Source: Nothopassalora personata (taxonomy: Eukaryota; Ascomycota; Dothideomycetes; Mycosphaerellales; Mycosphaerellaceae). Taken from it: 64,000 bases of DNA. Positions 44,230-55,300 of this stretch are shown here, one piece after another (the first letter of the stretch is position 1; each line of letters opens with the position of its first letter). The position numbers and the translations under genes were made by a program. Where the stretch lies: positions 2,232,001 to 2,296,000 of the forward strand of contig CM066293.1 of assembly GCA_033816765.1 (NCBI GenBank), written 5' to 3'. Below the pieces are notes generated by a model. That model ran no database searches. It saw only the letters and a list, made by a program, of their open reading frames with translations, and was not told the DNA's origin.

Positions 44230-47200
44230 CTTTTGCTAACAGTTTTATAGGTTTTGTTTTAGTTCCTAGGTATTTTCTAATTCGTCGTATCCTTTCTACT
44301 TAATAAGGTATCGCTAACCTTTCTTATCTAGGATTTTTTTGACTTCGAATTCGTTTTCTACTTCTAGCTCGAAATAGAAGCTTTCCTAGTAGGGTGTTTC
44401 GGCGTCTACGGGTTCTAACTTAGAGATGTAGAAGACTAGGTGGATTTTTGCGTTAGGTAGCAGCCGTAGACGGTAGTTAACTAGTCCTATAACTTTGTTA
44501 ATAAAAAATAGTCTAACCTTAACGTAATTTAGTTTCTTAGTCTATCTTCTTATTCTTAAGTTCTTTATAAGGAGTTAGACCTTATCCCCCTCTTTTAGTA
44601 GAGGTGCTATTTTTCTCGTGTCTTACCGTTATCGAGACAATTTTTATTATATATCTTCGATCGCCTTACGTGTTTCTTTATGCACTTCCTTAAGAGTATC
44701 TGTCGTTACGATTGCTCTTTCGGCTTATAGGTAAGATCTAGGTATTCTAAATAGGTTAGGATCTTTACTAAAGTTCGTATAGAATAGTGTCGTTAAAGTT
44801 GTCTCCGATTTATAGTTATTTAGTGCAATCTACGCTATTAGTAGTAATGAAACCTAGTTGTCTTATACGTAGTTAATATAGTGTCGTAGGTATTACTCGA
44901 GTATTTAATTTATCCTCTCCGTTTGTCCGTCTGTTTCTAGATAATATGCTATAGATAGCTTATGTCTTATTCTAATCGTTCCTATAAGCGTTTTCTAGTA
45001 GTTCGATGTAAATAGCTTATCTCTATCCGTTATAAACGTTTAAGGGAATCCGTAGTATCGGATAAGTCTATCTAGTACGAGGTATCCGAGCTACTCTACA
45101 TTGTATGTCTCTAATATAGGAATAAAGTGTACGTATTTTATAAGTCTATTAACTATAACTAGTATTATGTTGTATAGTTGTTTCGTAACTTAGTCTCTTA
45201 ACGGTAGGAGTTTCGTAATAAAGTCTATTATAACTTCGTCCTATAGTTTCGTCGGTAGTGTCCTAAACTGTAGGTAACCGTATTTTGCATGTCTCGTAGC
45301 CTTATTTCGTTAGTAGTATACGTATTGTTTAATGTAGCGTAACACTTTAAGTCTTATCTATAGGAATAAGAAGCTACGTTATATTAGGTCCATTGTCTTT
45401 AAAGTTCTAGGGTACCTATAAGTTAGTCCGTCGTAATGTTATCGTATATATTCTTCTTCTCAATCCTTTAGTACCTAGTATTTTCCTTACGATATAGGGA
45501 ATTGCTCGTCCTTATCGCCTAATATCCGTACGATGTTATTAAATTCTCTTATGTTAGCGCTAAGACTTCCGTCGGGGTTCGTCTTTAGTACTTTATATTA
45601 TACTAGTTCTTTTCCTTCTATATAGTCGCTTCTTCGGCTTAGCGCGTCGGCGCGGCTATTCTCTCGTCCTAGAGTATATTTAATTTCGAACTTATACTGT
45701 CCTAGTAGCTCCGACTAGCGGGCTTACCTTCGGGTAAGTTCTTTCGTCGTCGTAAAGTACGTAAGATTCTTATAGTCTAAAAGAATCGTTAACTTCGGTA
45801 GGCCCTCGATATATACTCTCTAATGTTATATAGTAGTAACAATAGCTAGAAGCTCTTTATTATAGATGTCGTAGTTCTATTCCGCTATAGTTATTTTCCG
45901 GGAGTAATAGGCTACTAGGTGTCTCTACCTATCGTATGTCTATATTAGACACGCGCCTATTACTATATTAGACGCATCGGTCTCGATGTAGACTTCCTTA
46001 CTACTATCGAATAGTCGAAGCGTAGGGGCTAAAGCGTATTGTTCCTTAAGTTTCTTAAATACTTTAATCTATTCCTTTTCCTATTTCTAGGTAACGTCTT
46101 TTCTTATAAGTATTGTTATTAGTGCTGTTGTCTTTACGTAGTCCTTAATGAATTTCCGGTTATAGTTCGCTAGTCTAAGGAATAATTGTACGTCCTTAAC
46201 TGTTTTTAGTTCTAGCTATTCTCTAATTAACTATGTCTTCGTAGGGTCGATCGTTATCCCTATAGTGCTAATAATAAAGCCTAAGAATTTAACTTCTTTC
46301 TTATAGAATTCGTATTTCTCGGGTGCTATCTTAAATCCTAAACGCGTAAGTCGTTCGAATACGTCCTAGACTTGCTTTATATAATTCTAAAGGGATCCTT
46401 TCGTATAGACTAATATATCGTCTATATAAGCGATAACGTATATGTCGAGTAGGTCTCTAAGTGTATCGTTAATAAGGTCCTAATAGGATACGGGTACGTT
46501 AGTTAATCCTATTAGTATAACTAAGAATTCGTAAAGTCCGTATCTTATTCTAAAAGCGGTTTTCTATTCTTCTCCTTCTACTATCCGTATAGCGTAGAAG
46601 GCATCTCGTAGGTCAATTTTCGTATACTAGTCTAATCCGGTTAATCTATCTTATGCTTCTTCGATGTTAGGTAGCGGGTATTGATTCTTAATCATAATCT
46701 CGTTTAACTTCCTATAGTCTTATACGAGTCGTAACTTCCCGTTTGCTTTTAGAACGAACATATATAGAGTTCCTACACTTAAGGTAGATCTTCTTATCTG
46801 TCCTTTAGCTAGCTTCTCCTTTAGCTATTCTCGTAGGGTCTATAGCTCTTTCTTAGACATTTAATATAGGGGTCCCTATAGAGGCTCTTTCCCTAGCTAA
46901 ATGTTTATCTTATAATCCTATAGTTAGTGCTTAGGTAAGGCATCCTTACCTCTTTCCTCTTTAAAGAGTCGCGACTACTTACGATACTCTTTAGGAATAC
47001 TTAACTCTAAGATGTTAGTATCCTTCGATAGTGCGTTACTTCTATTACTACTAGTAACTTCGTAACCCGGCGGCCCTACGCTAGTGTCTATCCCGGTCGA
47101 AGGTAGTTCTTCTATCCTTCTATTCGGCGTAAGCTATATCCTATTTAGCTATCTCTTTACCTTATCTACTAGCGAACGCTACCGCTACGTAGGCTAAATG

Positions 47201-48200
47201 TCGATAACGTAGTCGCATTCCCTAAATGTAAGTACTCCTCTTCTCTAGTCGATTACTAGATTATACTTTCTTAACTAAGGTATACCTAGTACGATGTTAT
47301 AACTAGCTATATTAGTAATATCTAAGATAATCTCCTCGTAGTACTATTAGATAGTAAGTAGTAGCGGTATCGTCTCGCGCTCTATACTAGGTAAGGATAA
47401 TCCGTCTACCGCGATTAATTTATAACCCTCTTTCTTCTTATAGGTAGCGATCCTATATCTTATAATAAATAATTCGGAGGTAAAGTTCCCGCTTACTCCG
47501 GAATCTATTATAGTATCTATCTTATGCCCGTTAACGATAATCTTAGTTCAAAATACTATTATCGTTAGTAATGCTTAAGCCTTTTCTATGTTGTATAACT
47601 CCCTTCGGTCGCTTATTCCTAGGGAGTTAATCCTTTTCCCTATTCGTATATAGAACGTCGTACTTCGTGTCTCGAGGCCTCCGCTTAAACCTAGCGCGAG
47701 CCTTTCTATATCTATACCTATATTCGGTAACGTTCCTAGATCTTCTACGTTTCTAAGTAGAGTACGCGTGCGTATTGCACTATATTACGTAATTCATTCG
47801 ATATAAATGTTCCTAACGGTATAAGATATCCGGTTCCTATTATTCGGCTCCCTATCGGTAGTCGTTCTATAATAGCGGTTACTAGATTTTCGGTTGTTTC
47901 TATAAGTAGGTATCCCTAGGCTATGCCTCGTAGGGTGTCGAGTGTCTTATTAAACTTAATAGAGTATAGTATCCTTCGTCCGCCTATCTTAGGTAGGAAT
48001 TCCTTGTGCCTTCTTTATAGGTGTACGATTATATTGTATAATTTCTTAGGTGCATTAATCGTAAAGGTTAGTTGTTTATTGTTGTCGTTAGTGTCGCTCT
48101 CTTCTCCTTCGGAGGAATCTTCTTCGCTTAATTCTTCCGGATCCTAATCTTCTTCGATAGTATCTAGCCCGGTAGTTTCTTAACTTTCTTCCTATAGTTC
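44230..48200 (-). pseudogene. pol pseudogene, gypsy family D
   Basis: Minus-strand protease, RT, RNase H and integrase remnants. The RT block KANGKLRLV...DYR is seen near 46,760-46,715. Stop codons TAG/TAA interrupt all parts. No intact domain survives. Confidence 0.6.
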
Positions 48201-49623
48201 CGGTAACTACGATCCGTTCTATCCTAGGTCTTGGTTTTCTTTATCGCTTTTATCGTTATTAAAGTAGGATTCGTCGATGTCTACTTCTCGGAGCGTAGCA
48301 TTTTGCCTATACGTTGCTCCTAAGGTTTCTCTCGGTTATTAAGGCTAATACCCTACGCCTAACTTCGCGGCGTAGTAGACTTAACACGAGTCTTAGTAAC
48401 AGAATCACTAATAAAGGCTTCTATAACTATTTCGAGACTCGGATTCGATCTCGTAGTCGACTCTTCGTGTTATTATGTTAAACTATCGTAGTTAGTTCTT
48501 CGCATTAAATAGAATAACTACTATTTACTACCTATAGTATCCTCCTCGTCTTTCTAAGGGGTCTAGGAGAGGCGTCGTGCTTCCGTTACTAGCTCTCTCC
48601 CCTACTCTCCGAGTATAGTCGGTATCTCCTTAAGATCTAACGCTACTCTTAGATTTACTAGTTCGGGGTTATATTATATTAAACTGTTTACGGCGTACTA
48701 TATTCTTACCGCGGTAGTCCCTTACTAGGTAGCTAGGTTTACTACATCCGTAGTAAGTTCGTGTTTCTTTCGAACTCCGGGATGCTCTATTCCCGTTACT
48801 ATTCCTAATCTTACGACCTTTCTCGGTAACGTCGAGTTCTATTAGCTATAGTCCGTAGTACGGTTTGTCCCAAGGCTTATTATTGTAGTTATTATAGAAG
48901 CCTCTATTACGGTTATTATAGCCTAGTATATATCTAGCCTTTCCGGATACTTTAGAATCGTATCGTCGTTCTATAGCTCTCTCGTAGAGCTTATCGTTAA
49001 GATTAATCGTAACTCTAACGAGGTCGCCTAAGCTATCGATCTTCCAACCGTCCCTTATTAACTCGTCCTTAATATACTCCTTTAGTCCTCTCCGGTACAT
49101 AACTTAAAGTGCTTCGTCGTCCTAATCGGTAAGTTGCGCGTATTCCTAGAATTTAGTAGTATATTCGGTAGTAGATGTCTTCTAGGTTAAATGCTAAATA
49201 ACACGAACGGTAGTAGCAATCTTATTAGAGACACTAAAGACGCTCTTTATAGCATGCTTAAGATAGTTATATAACCTAAAGATTCCGTCGGCATTATCTT
49301 CTCCGTTACTGTCTAGGTATTTCCTAAGGAATGGTTTAACCTAATACTATGCTCGTCCTCTTAAGAAGGTAGTAGTAAAGATAGGCTTAAGGTTCTTAGG
49401 CATAGAGTTAAATAAGAAGTATATATCTATCTAAGAGACCTAAGTATCGAACTTGTCTCGGTCGCTATAGTAGTATTCTAGCTTACTAACCTTAAGGGTG
49501 TCGTTGCCTATATAAGTAGCTAAGGCATTAATAGTATCGTTCGCGGTCTAAGGTCGTCGGGCTCTACTTACTTTACTAGGGGCGGGTGTTCCCCGTTTAC
49601 TCTATCGGTCTCCTATCGTAGAG
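48200..49623 (-). pseudogene. gag pseudogene, gypsy family D
   Basis: An 84-codon piece survives on the minus strand at 49,100-48,846. It reads LKEYIKDELIRDG and then LVRVTINLNDKLYERAIERR, the usual C-terminal part of a fungal gypsy Gag, just before the zinc-knuckle position. The rest is broken by RIP-type stops. Confidence 0.6.
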
Positions 49624-49632
49624 GGCGTTTAA
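49624..49632 (-). promoter_or_regulatory. candidate self-priming PBS, family D
   Basis: Read on the minus strand, TTAAACGCC lies 3 nt inside the 5' LTR. The LTR carries the matching complement at 49,824-49,832 (plus-strand TTAAACGCC). It has the same geometry as families A, B and E. Confidence 0.55.
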
Positions 49633-49635
49633 AGC

Positions 49636-49917
49636 TATTAGGTTTAGTATAACCTAATAATATTATAAGTTAAGAAGATAAGCTTAATTAGGTTTGTTCT
49701 CCGGCCGATAGGAAGTTAAGGGAGAGTAATAAAGCAGTAGCTGTCTTATCTTATAAAGACTAAGTAGTAGTAAGGTAGAGGTTAGGTTATAGTGTATTCT
49801 AAACAGTAGTATTAAACAGTAAGTTAAACGCCTCGAAGCTATAAGGGGTTCTTAGCGTTCCTAAATACAAAGGAGATTCGTAGATCTCGGTAATTAGTCT
49901 AATTATTCTAAGCATAA
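49636..49917 (-). repeat. 5' LTR of gypsy family D, first part (split)
   Basis: 282 bp up to and including the target duplication CATAA (49,913-49,917). It continues after the chromovirus at 57,232. Confidence 0.82.
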
Positions 49918-50100
49918 TGTCACGGGCAGCCCGCGACCCTTCACTGACGATGCGTCGTCCCGGGTGAACCTCGGACCTTCTGCATCGGGACTAGCGGCTT
50001 GGCGTTAGCTTAAGTACCCGCCGCGCCTCGCGCTCCTCTTTCATAGCTTCGTAGAACAACAACTATCTCATTCGGACCCTTTGGTACGCGCGCCCTTACA
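49918..50100 (+). repeat. 5' LTR of the chromovirus
   Basis: 183 bp, starting TGTCACGGGC and ending GCCCTTACA. If priming is by the LTR-complementary site, transcription should start near 50,051. Confidence 0.95.
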
Positions 50101-50102
50101 GT

Positions 50103-50111
50103 TTGTTCTAC
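50103..50111 (+). promoter_or_regulatory. candidate self-priming PBS of the chromovirus
   Basis: TTGTTCTAC begins 3 bases after the LTR end and is the exact complement of GTAGAACAA in the LTR (50,051-50,059). No match to a tRNA 3' end (TGG...) is present. Tf1 and several fungal chromoviruses use such self-priming (family knowledge). Confidence 0.65.
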
Positions 50112-50244
50112 CACCCTACCCAGATCACGGATCTAGGTAAGGGACGCGTAACACTCAGAACAGACAACAGAACGCGCACGGCGCAATAGCAGAGTCGCGC
50201 CGAGTCGCACTCGACACAGAACACGGCAAGGCGCAAAGGCGCAG

Positions 50245-52323
50245 ATGCCTAGAGAAACTAACGCAGCAAAGACCTCGACAGGTCGCGTTGACACCGACAA
50301 CATGTCCCAGGACACACAGGCACAGAACGGCATGCCGCCACCGGCAAAGCCACTAGGCAAGCGTACACGCACCTCTCTTTTCCCCGATCTTTCCTCTTTC
50401 CCTCAGAGTCAGACTCAAGGAGACGACACCCGGCGAGTCACAGTAGACACCGGTGCCGCGCTTCAGCAAGAGTTGGACGAGGCTTACGAAGAGGCATCGG
50501 ACAGCGAGGCAAAGGGAAAGGTTGACTTCACAGATCTCTTCGAACCGAAAGTCCTCCAAGAGGAGGGCCAAGAACATACGGTCTTCACATCGCTCGACGT
50601 ACCCGAACACATCGCCGCTGCCGACTTCACAGATGTCGAGCTAGACGACCTCGTCGAGTTGGTCAAGGACCACCCGAAGACCCTCTATGACTTCATCCTA
50701 CGTGGATTCAACACAGCAGTGATGAAGGGTAAGCAGCTCAGTGTACTCGAGCGCGCGAACGCACATCAGAATAGCCAGTACCGCACCCTGTACGCCGAAT
50801 ACGACCGCATTCATGGAATGCTGCAGACCGAGAAGGCCGCTTTGAGCAAGATGGCCCGAGACCTCAAGGACAAGAACGCCGACTCTACTAAGGCGCAGGA
50901 GCTTCGGAAGAAGTATGATGCTGCGAACGACCTATGCAAGAAGTTCGCCGACATCACGAATCAAGAGAAGAAGAGGGCTCGAACAGCCGAGAACAAGAAC
51001 AAGACACTACAAGACGAGATCACCCAGTTGAAGACTCGCCTGCAGGCAGCAGAGGACAACAACAATGCCCGCTGCTCACGCTCTCGAGGCCGCACCCATT
51101 CGCGACCACGCTCACACCGCTCCCAATCACGCCCTGTCCTACGTGAGACTTCCCTTGAAGCTCTCCAGCGTCAGTATCGTGAGGCAGTGGGCGGCGGCGG
51201 TGGAGGTGGGGACGATGGCGATGATGACGACGACTCGGGTGACAAGGACAATGACCAAGGACGCAACAACCGACCACTGCCGCGTCGCAACGAGCGTCAA
51301 GAATCACACCGCACTGCTAGAGGCCGCAGCAACCGCACACAGACACCACTGGTCGACCTGCCAGAGCGCCTCCTCAACATCGACGACTTGCTGGATCGCA
51401 ATATGAAGATCGGCAAGGGCGTGCCAGACCCACGCAAGTTCAAGAACGACGAAGAGCCCACCTACGACAGTTGGTACACCAGTATCCTACTAAAACTGAC
51501 AGTGGCGACCTTTCGCACCGAGCAGGATGGCCTGCGCTTCTTGTATGGCTGGACTGATGGAGAAGTTCAGAAGACCATTAAGCCGCGCATTCCCATCCCC
51601 GGACATCTGGCCTACAACGAGTTCAAGACTGGCGAAGAACTGTTGGACTGGATGACTCGACAGTATGGCGCTCGTAATGAGGCCACCAAGGCTGCAGTGG
51701 ACATTACGAGCTGCAAGCAGCAACAGAAGGAGACGTTTGTCGCATTCCACGCCCGCTACTCGAAGCTGCGAGCGTGGATGGACTGGAGCGATGAGACGGA
51801 GCTTATGTTGTTTCGAACCCGTCTAAATCGCAAGTACTATGTCAAGACCTTCGGCGACCGTGAAGTGGATCGCCGCCTACACAGCATGCTGGACGTCATC
51901 GAGGAGTGCACCGCATTGGACGAGAGCTTCTACGAGACTGAGCAGCTGTACCCTCAAGAGAGCCGTCCACGTGGCAATGGAGGCAACCAGAACCCCGGCA
52001 ACCAGACCCAGGGCGACACTGCTGCTGCCGCCGCTGCTGGGGCTGCTGGCGCTGTCGTGCAGCGTCCACCACAGTACGCCGGCACCAAGAAGAAGGAAGA
52101 CTTGCCAGCCTACCTTCAGAACCTTACACCGCTCAACCGTGAGGGCCGTGAGGAACTGAAGAAACAGGGCAAGTGCTTCCGCTGCCGCACTGGACTGCAC
52201 GTGTCAAGCAACACCGAGTGCCCCATGTACGGCTACGACGGCGATTACCGCCCACCGCGTCCACGCAAGGACCCGAACCTCAGCTCCCTCGGCGCTGAGG
52301 GAAATGGCGAGACCGCTGCCTAA
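50245..52323 (+). CDS. chromovirus Gag polyprotein
   Basis: 692 codons, the structural protein that forms virus-like particles in the cytoplasm. Residues 1-80 are Ser/Thr/Asp-rich. About 150-275 is a long charged, coiled-coil-prone region (EKAALSKMARDLKDKNADS and following). Then come an Arg/Ser-rich stretch, a Gly/Asp run and the capsid-like core (about 385-575: KIGKGVPDPRKFKNDEEPTY through LHSMLDVIEECTALDESFYE). A zinc knuckle lies near residues 644-659 (KCFRCRTGLHV followed by TEC), of form CX2CX4HX6C, wider in the last spacing than the usual CX4HX4C. The start ATG at 50,245 follows a 144-base leader. It overlaps pol by 25 nt in the -1 frame. Confidence 0.93.
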   Translation: MPRETNAAKTSTGRVDTDNMSQDTQAQNGMPPPAKPLGKRTRTSLFPDLSSFPQSQTQGDDTRRVTVDTGAALQQELDEAYEEASDSEAKGKVDFTDLFEPKVLQEEGQEHTVFTSLDVPEHIAAADFTDVELDDLVELVKDHPKTLYDFILRGFNTAVMKGKQLSVLERANAHQNSQYRTLYAEYDRIHGMLQTEKAALSKMARDLKDKNADSTKAQELRKKYDAANDLCKKFADITNQEKKRARTAENKNKTLQDEITQLKTRLQAAEDNNNARCSRSRGRTHSRPRSHRSQSRPVLRETSLEALQRQYREAVGGGGGGGDDGDDDDDSGDKDNDQGRNNRPLPRRNERQESHRTARGRSNRTQTPLVDLPERLLNIDDLLDRNMKIGKGVPDPRKFKNDEEPTYDSWYTSILLKLTVATFRTEQDGLRFLYGWTDGEVQKTIKPRIPIPGHLAYNEFKTGEELLDWMTRQYGARNEATKAAVDITSCKQQQKETFVAFHARYSKLRAWMDWSDETELMLFRTRLNRKYYVKTFGDREVDRRLHSMLDVIEECTALDESFYETEQLYPQESRPRGNGGNQNPGNQTQGDTAAAAAAGAAGAVVQRPPQYAGTKKKEDLPAYLQNLTPLNREGREELKKQGKCFRCRTGLHVSSNTECPMYGYDGDYRPPRPRKDPNLSSLGAEGNGETAA

Positions 52324-52341
52324 GCGTGGCAGACAGTGGTC
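52299..52341 (+). promoter_or_regulatory. -1 ribosomal frameshift signal between gag and pol
   Basis: The heptamer GGGAAAT (52,299-52,305) sits in the gag frame exactly as X XXY YYZ and immediately follows the last pol-frame stop (TGA 52,296-52,298). Five nt downstream an 8-bp stem can form: GACCGCTG (52,311-52,318) with CAGTGGTC (52,334-52,341), one G-T pair, 15-nt loop. An alternative smaller stem CTGCC/GGCAG (52,316-52,320 and 52,328-52,332) lies inside. The gag stop is at 52,321-52,323. No ATG starts pol; the first in-frame GTG is not a convincing start. Confidence 0.7.
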
Positions 52342-55300
52342 AACCGAACATCCAAGGACAGAAAGAGCATGAGATTGAGAGACACAGAGTGCAAGAGATG
52401 GACTATGAGGAGGGGGAACTGAAGATATCAGCCTGCGCGCTAGAGCCGCAGCAGCCAGATGTACACCCTCACATAGTCCTGCCAGTAAGGATACAACATG
52501 AAAAGGCAAGAGGCCTTGTAGACTCTGCTTCCACCTCTCTCTTTCTGGATTGGAAGTTCACACGCAAACATATAATACCCTTATCCCCTCTGGTAAAAAG
52601 CAAGAACCTGACCCTGGGCAATGGCAAGTCTAGCGGCCGACGTATCACCCATGCAGCCCTGGTTGATGTCGACATCAAGGGTCACCGCGAGCAGATGCTA
52701 TGTTACGTCACCGACCTTGAATACGACGTCGTCCTTGGCCTGCCATGGTTGAGTGCTCACAACCCCGACATCTTCTGGGAGACCGGCGAAGTGGCTTTCA
52801 GATCGGACTACTGCTTTGGTCACTGTCTTCATAACAAGACGTCGACAACCGTACAGTCACTGAACCACCAACACCGTGCTCGCAAGGACACAACGAAATA
52901 CGGACCGGAGCCCTTCACTAGTGAGTCAGGGGGATTCACAGCAGGAGGGGCAGAATTGAACGTGTCATCCATGGACCTGGATGATGACGGAGAGGTTGAG
53001 TGCATTGAAGTCACGCAACGAGCCTGGGAGATGTACGCGCACCGGCCTGGGGCCAAGTGCTTCTACGTCCTGCCCACGGGTGAGGAGTGTGACGAGAATG
53101 GCAACCTAAAGCTGAGCGCAATGGCAGCTGATGACCTGGATCAGTTTCTGAACAAGGAGTTCAACCATAACCCGAAGGAAAAGCTGCCACCAGAATATCA
53201 TCATCTGGCAGACACCTTCTCGGCAAAGGACCATGATGTGCTGCCACCGCACAGACCCGGCATCGACCATGAGATTCACATCAAGCCAGATGGCCCGCAG
53301 GAGCCGCCATATCGCAAACCCTATGGTCTCGCTCCGCAAGAAAACGAGGCCGTCAAGAAATGGATCACTGAGCAAGAAGGACCTGGCAAGATCAGACCAG
53401 CAGGGCAGAAGACAAGTCAATCCCCAGCACCTGTGCTTGTGGTGCGCAAGCCAGGCGGAGGACTGCGAGTGTGCATCGACTACCGCGGGTTGAATGCAAT
53501 CACTATCAAGAACAGATACCCGATACCGTTGATTCAGGAGACGCTAAACCGCATGCACGGCAAGAAGTACTTCACGAAGCTGGATATCGTCGCAGCCTTC
53601 AACAAGCTTCGCATTGCAGAAGGGCACGAATGGCTTACAGCATTCGCTACACGGTATGGCGTGTACGAATGCCTCGTGCTGCCATTTGGCCTTTGCAATG
53701 GTCCCGCATCTTTTCAGTCTTACATCAACAAGGTGCTGCAAGAACATCTAGACGACTTTGTGTCAGCCTACCTCGACGATGTGCTAATCTTTAGCGATAC
53801 GCTCGAAGAGCACATCGAGCACGTGAAGAAGGTGCTCACGAAGCTGCGCGACGCTGGGCTTACAGTGGACATTGACAAGTGTGAATTCCACCAGCAGCGG
53901 GTGAAGTACCTTGGCCTAATCATCACGCCTGAGGGCATTGAGATGGACCTAGAGAAGCTCGAGTGCATTCAGACCTGGGAAGCGCCTTCCAACCTGAAGG
54001 ACGTACAAGCTTTCTTGGGATTCGCCAACTTTTATAGGAGATTCATCGAGGCATTCTCGAGGTTGGCGGCACCGCTGACAGATCTGACCAAATCAAATGG
54101 GCCAAGTAACCACAAGAACCGCAAGGTCAACTGGACACCAGAGTGTCAGCGGGCATTTGATGCACTAAAGGCGGCATTTAGCAAAGCTGGGATGCTTGCG
54201 CACTACGTGCCAGGGCGACAGACGGTTGTCGAAACGGACTCCTCCGACTTCGTCAACGCAGGCGTGTTGTCGCAATACGATGAGAACGGAGTACTGCATC
54301 CTGTCGCGTTCTACTCGAAGAAGCTAAGCCCGCAAGAGTGCAATTACGAAATCTATGACAAGGAGCTTTTGGCAATCATTAAGGCTTTTGAGGAATGGCG
54401 GCCAGAGCTGGCCTGTGAGGGTGACGATGACACTATTGAACCAGTCAAGGTGTTCACTGATCACAAGAACCTCGAGTACTTCATGACCACGAAGCAGCTA
54501 AACAGGCGCCAAGCGCGCTGGGCTGAATTCCTGTCACAGTTCAACTTTCGAATCATATATCGACCAGGTGTCCAGGGAACGAAACCTGACAGCCTCACGA
54601 GACGCAGCCAGGACCTTCCGCAGGGGGTGGACGATCCGCGTAATCAGCATCAGCACCAGACGTTGCTGCCGCCTGAGCGATTCCTTAAGATCGACTCGAT
54701 GCGCGCAACTATAGAGGACGTAGCTGAGGAGACTACACCACTGAACCTAGAAGCCACAGAGTTCACACGAACAGCAGCCACTGCTGCCGAGCCGCAGGCG
54801 GAGTCGGTCCAGGACGCAATACGAGAAGCCGAACTCGAATACCGCATGACAACAGCCTATGCCGTGGATACAGAGTTGAATGCAGCAATCAAGACACTGC
54901 AGAAGGGGGATGCCATCCCTACACTGCTTCAGAAGGCTAAGGTGCACCCAGTGCACTGCAAAGTAGAAGGTGATCTACTGTACGTACGCAATCAGTATGG
55001 TGGATGGAGCCTGTGGGTGCCGGATGATCGAACACTGCGCACTCGCATTATCCGAATGAACCATGACCCGCCAGCCGCAGGACACCCAGGCAGAGCACGC
55101 ACCTACGAGCTCGTGGCACGTGAATTCTACTGGCCTGGCTTGGCACGGTCAGTGCGCAGGTACACCGGCAATTGCCGGCCTTGTCGCACGACGAAATCTC
55201 TGCACACCCAGCCACCGGGTTTGCTGCACCCACTTTCGGTACCAGAAAGACCATGGCAACACATCGCAGTAGACTTCGTAGTCGACCTGCCACCGAGCGA

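Noticed and set aside
52326..52328. GTG as a start codon for pol
   Set aside because: The frame is open upstream to 52,299 and a -1 frameshift signal sits there. A GTG start in a fungal nuclear transcript is unlikely.
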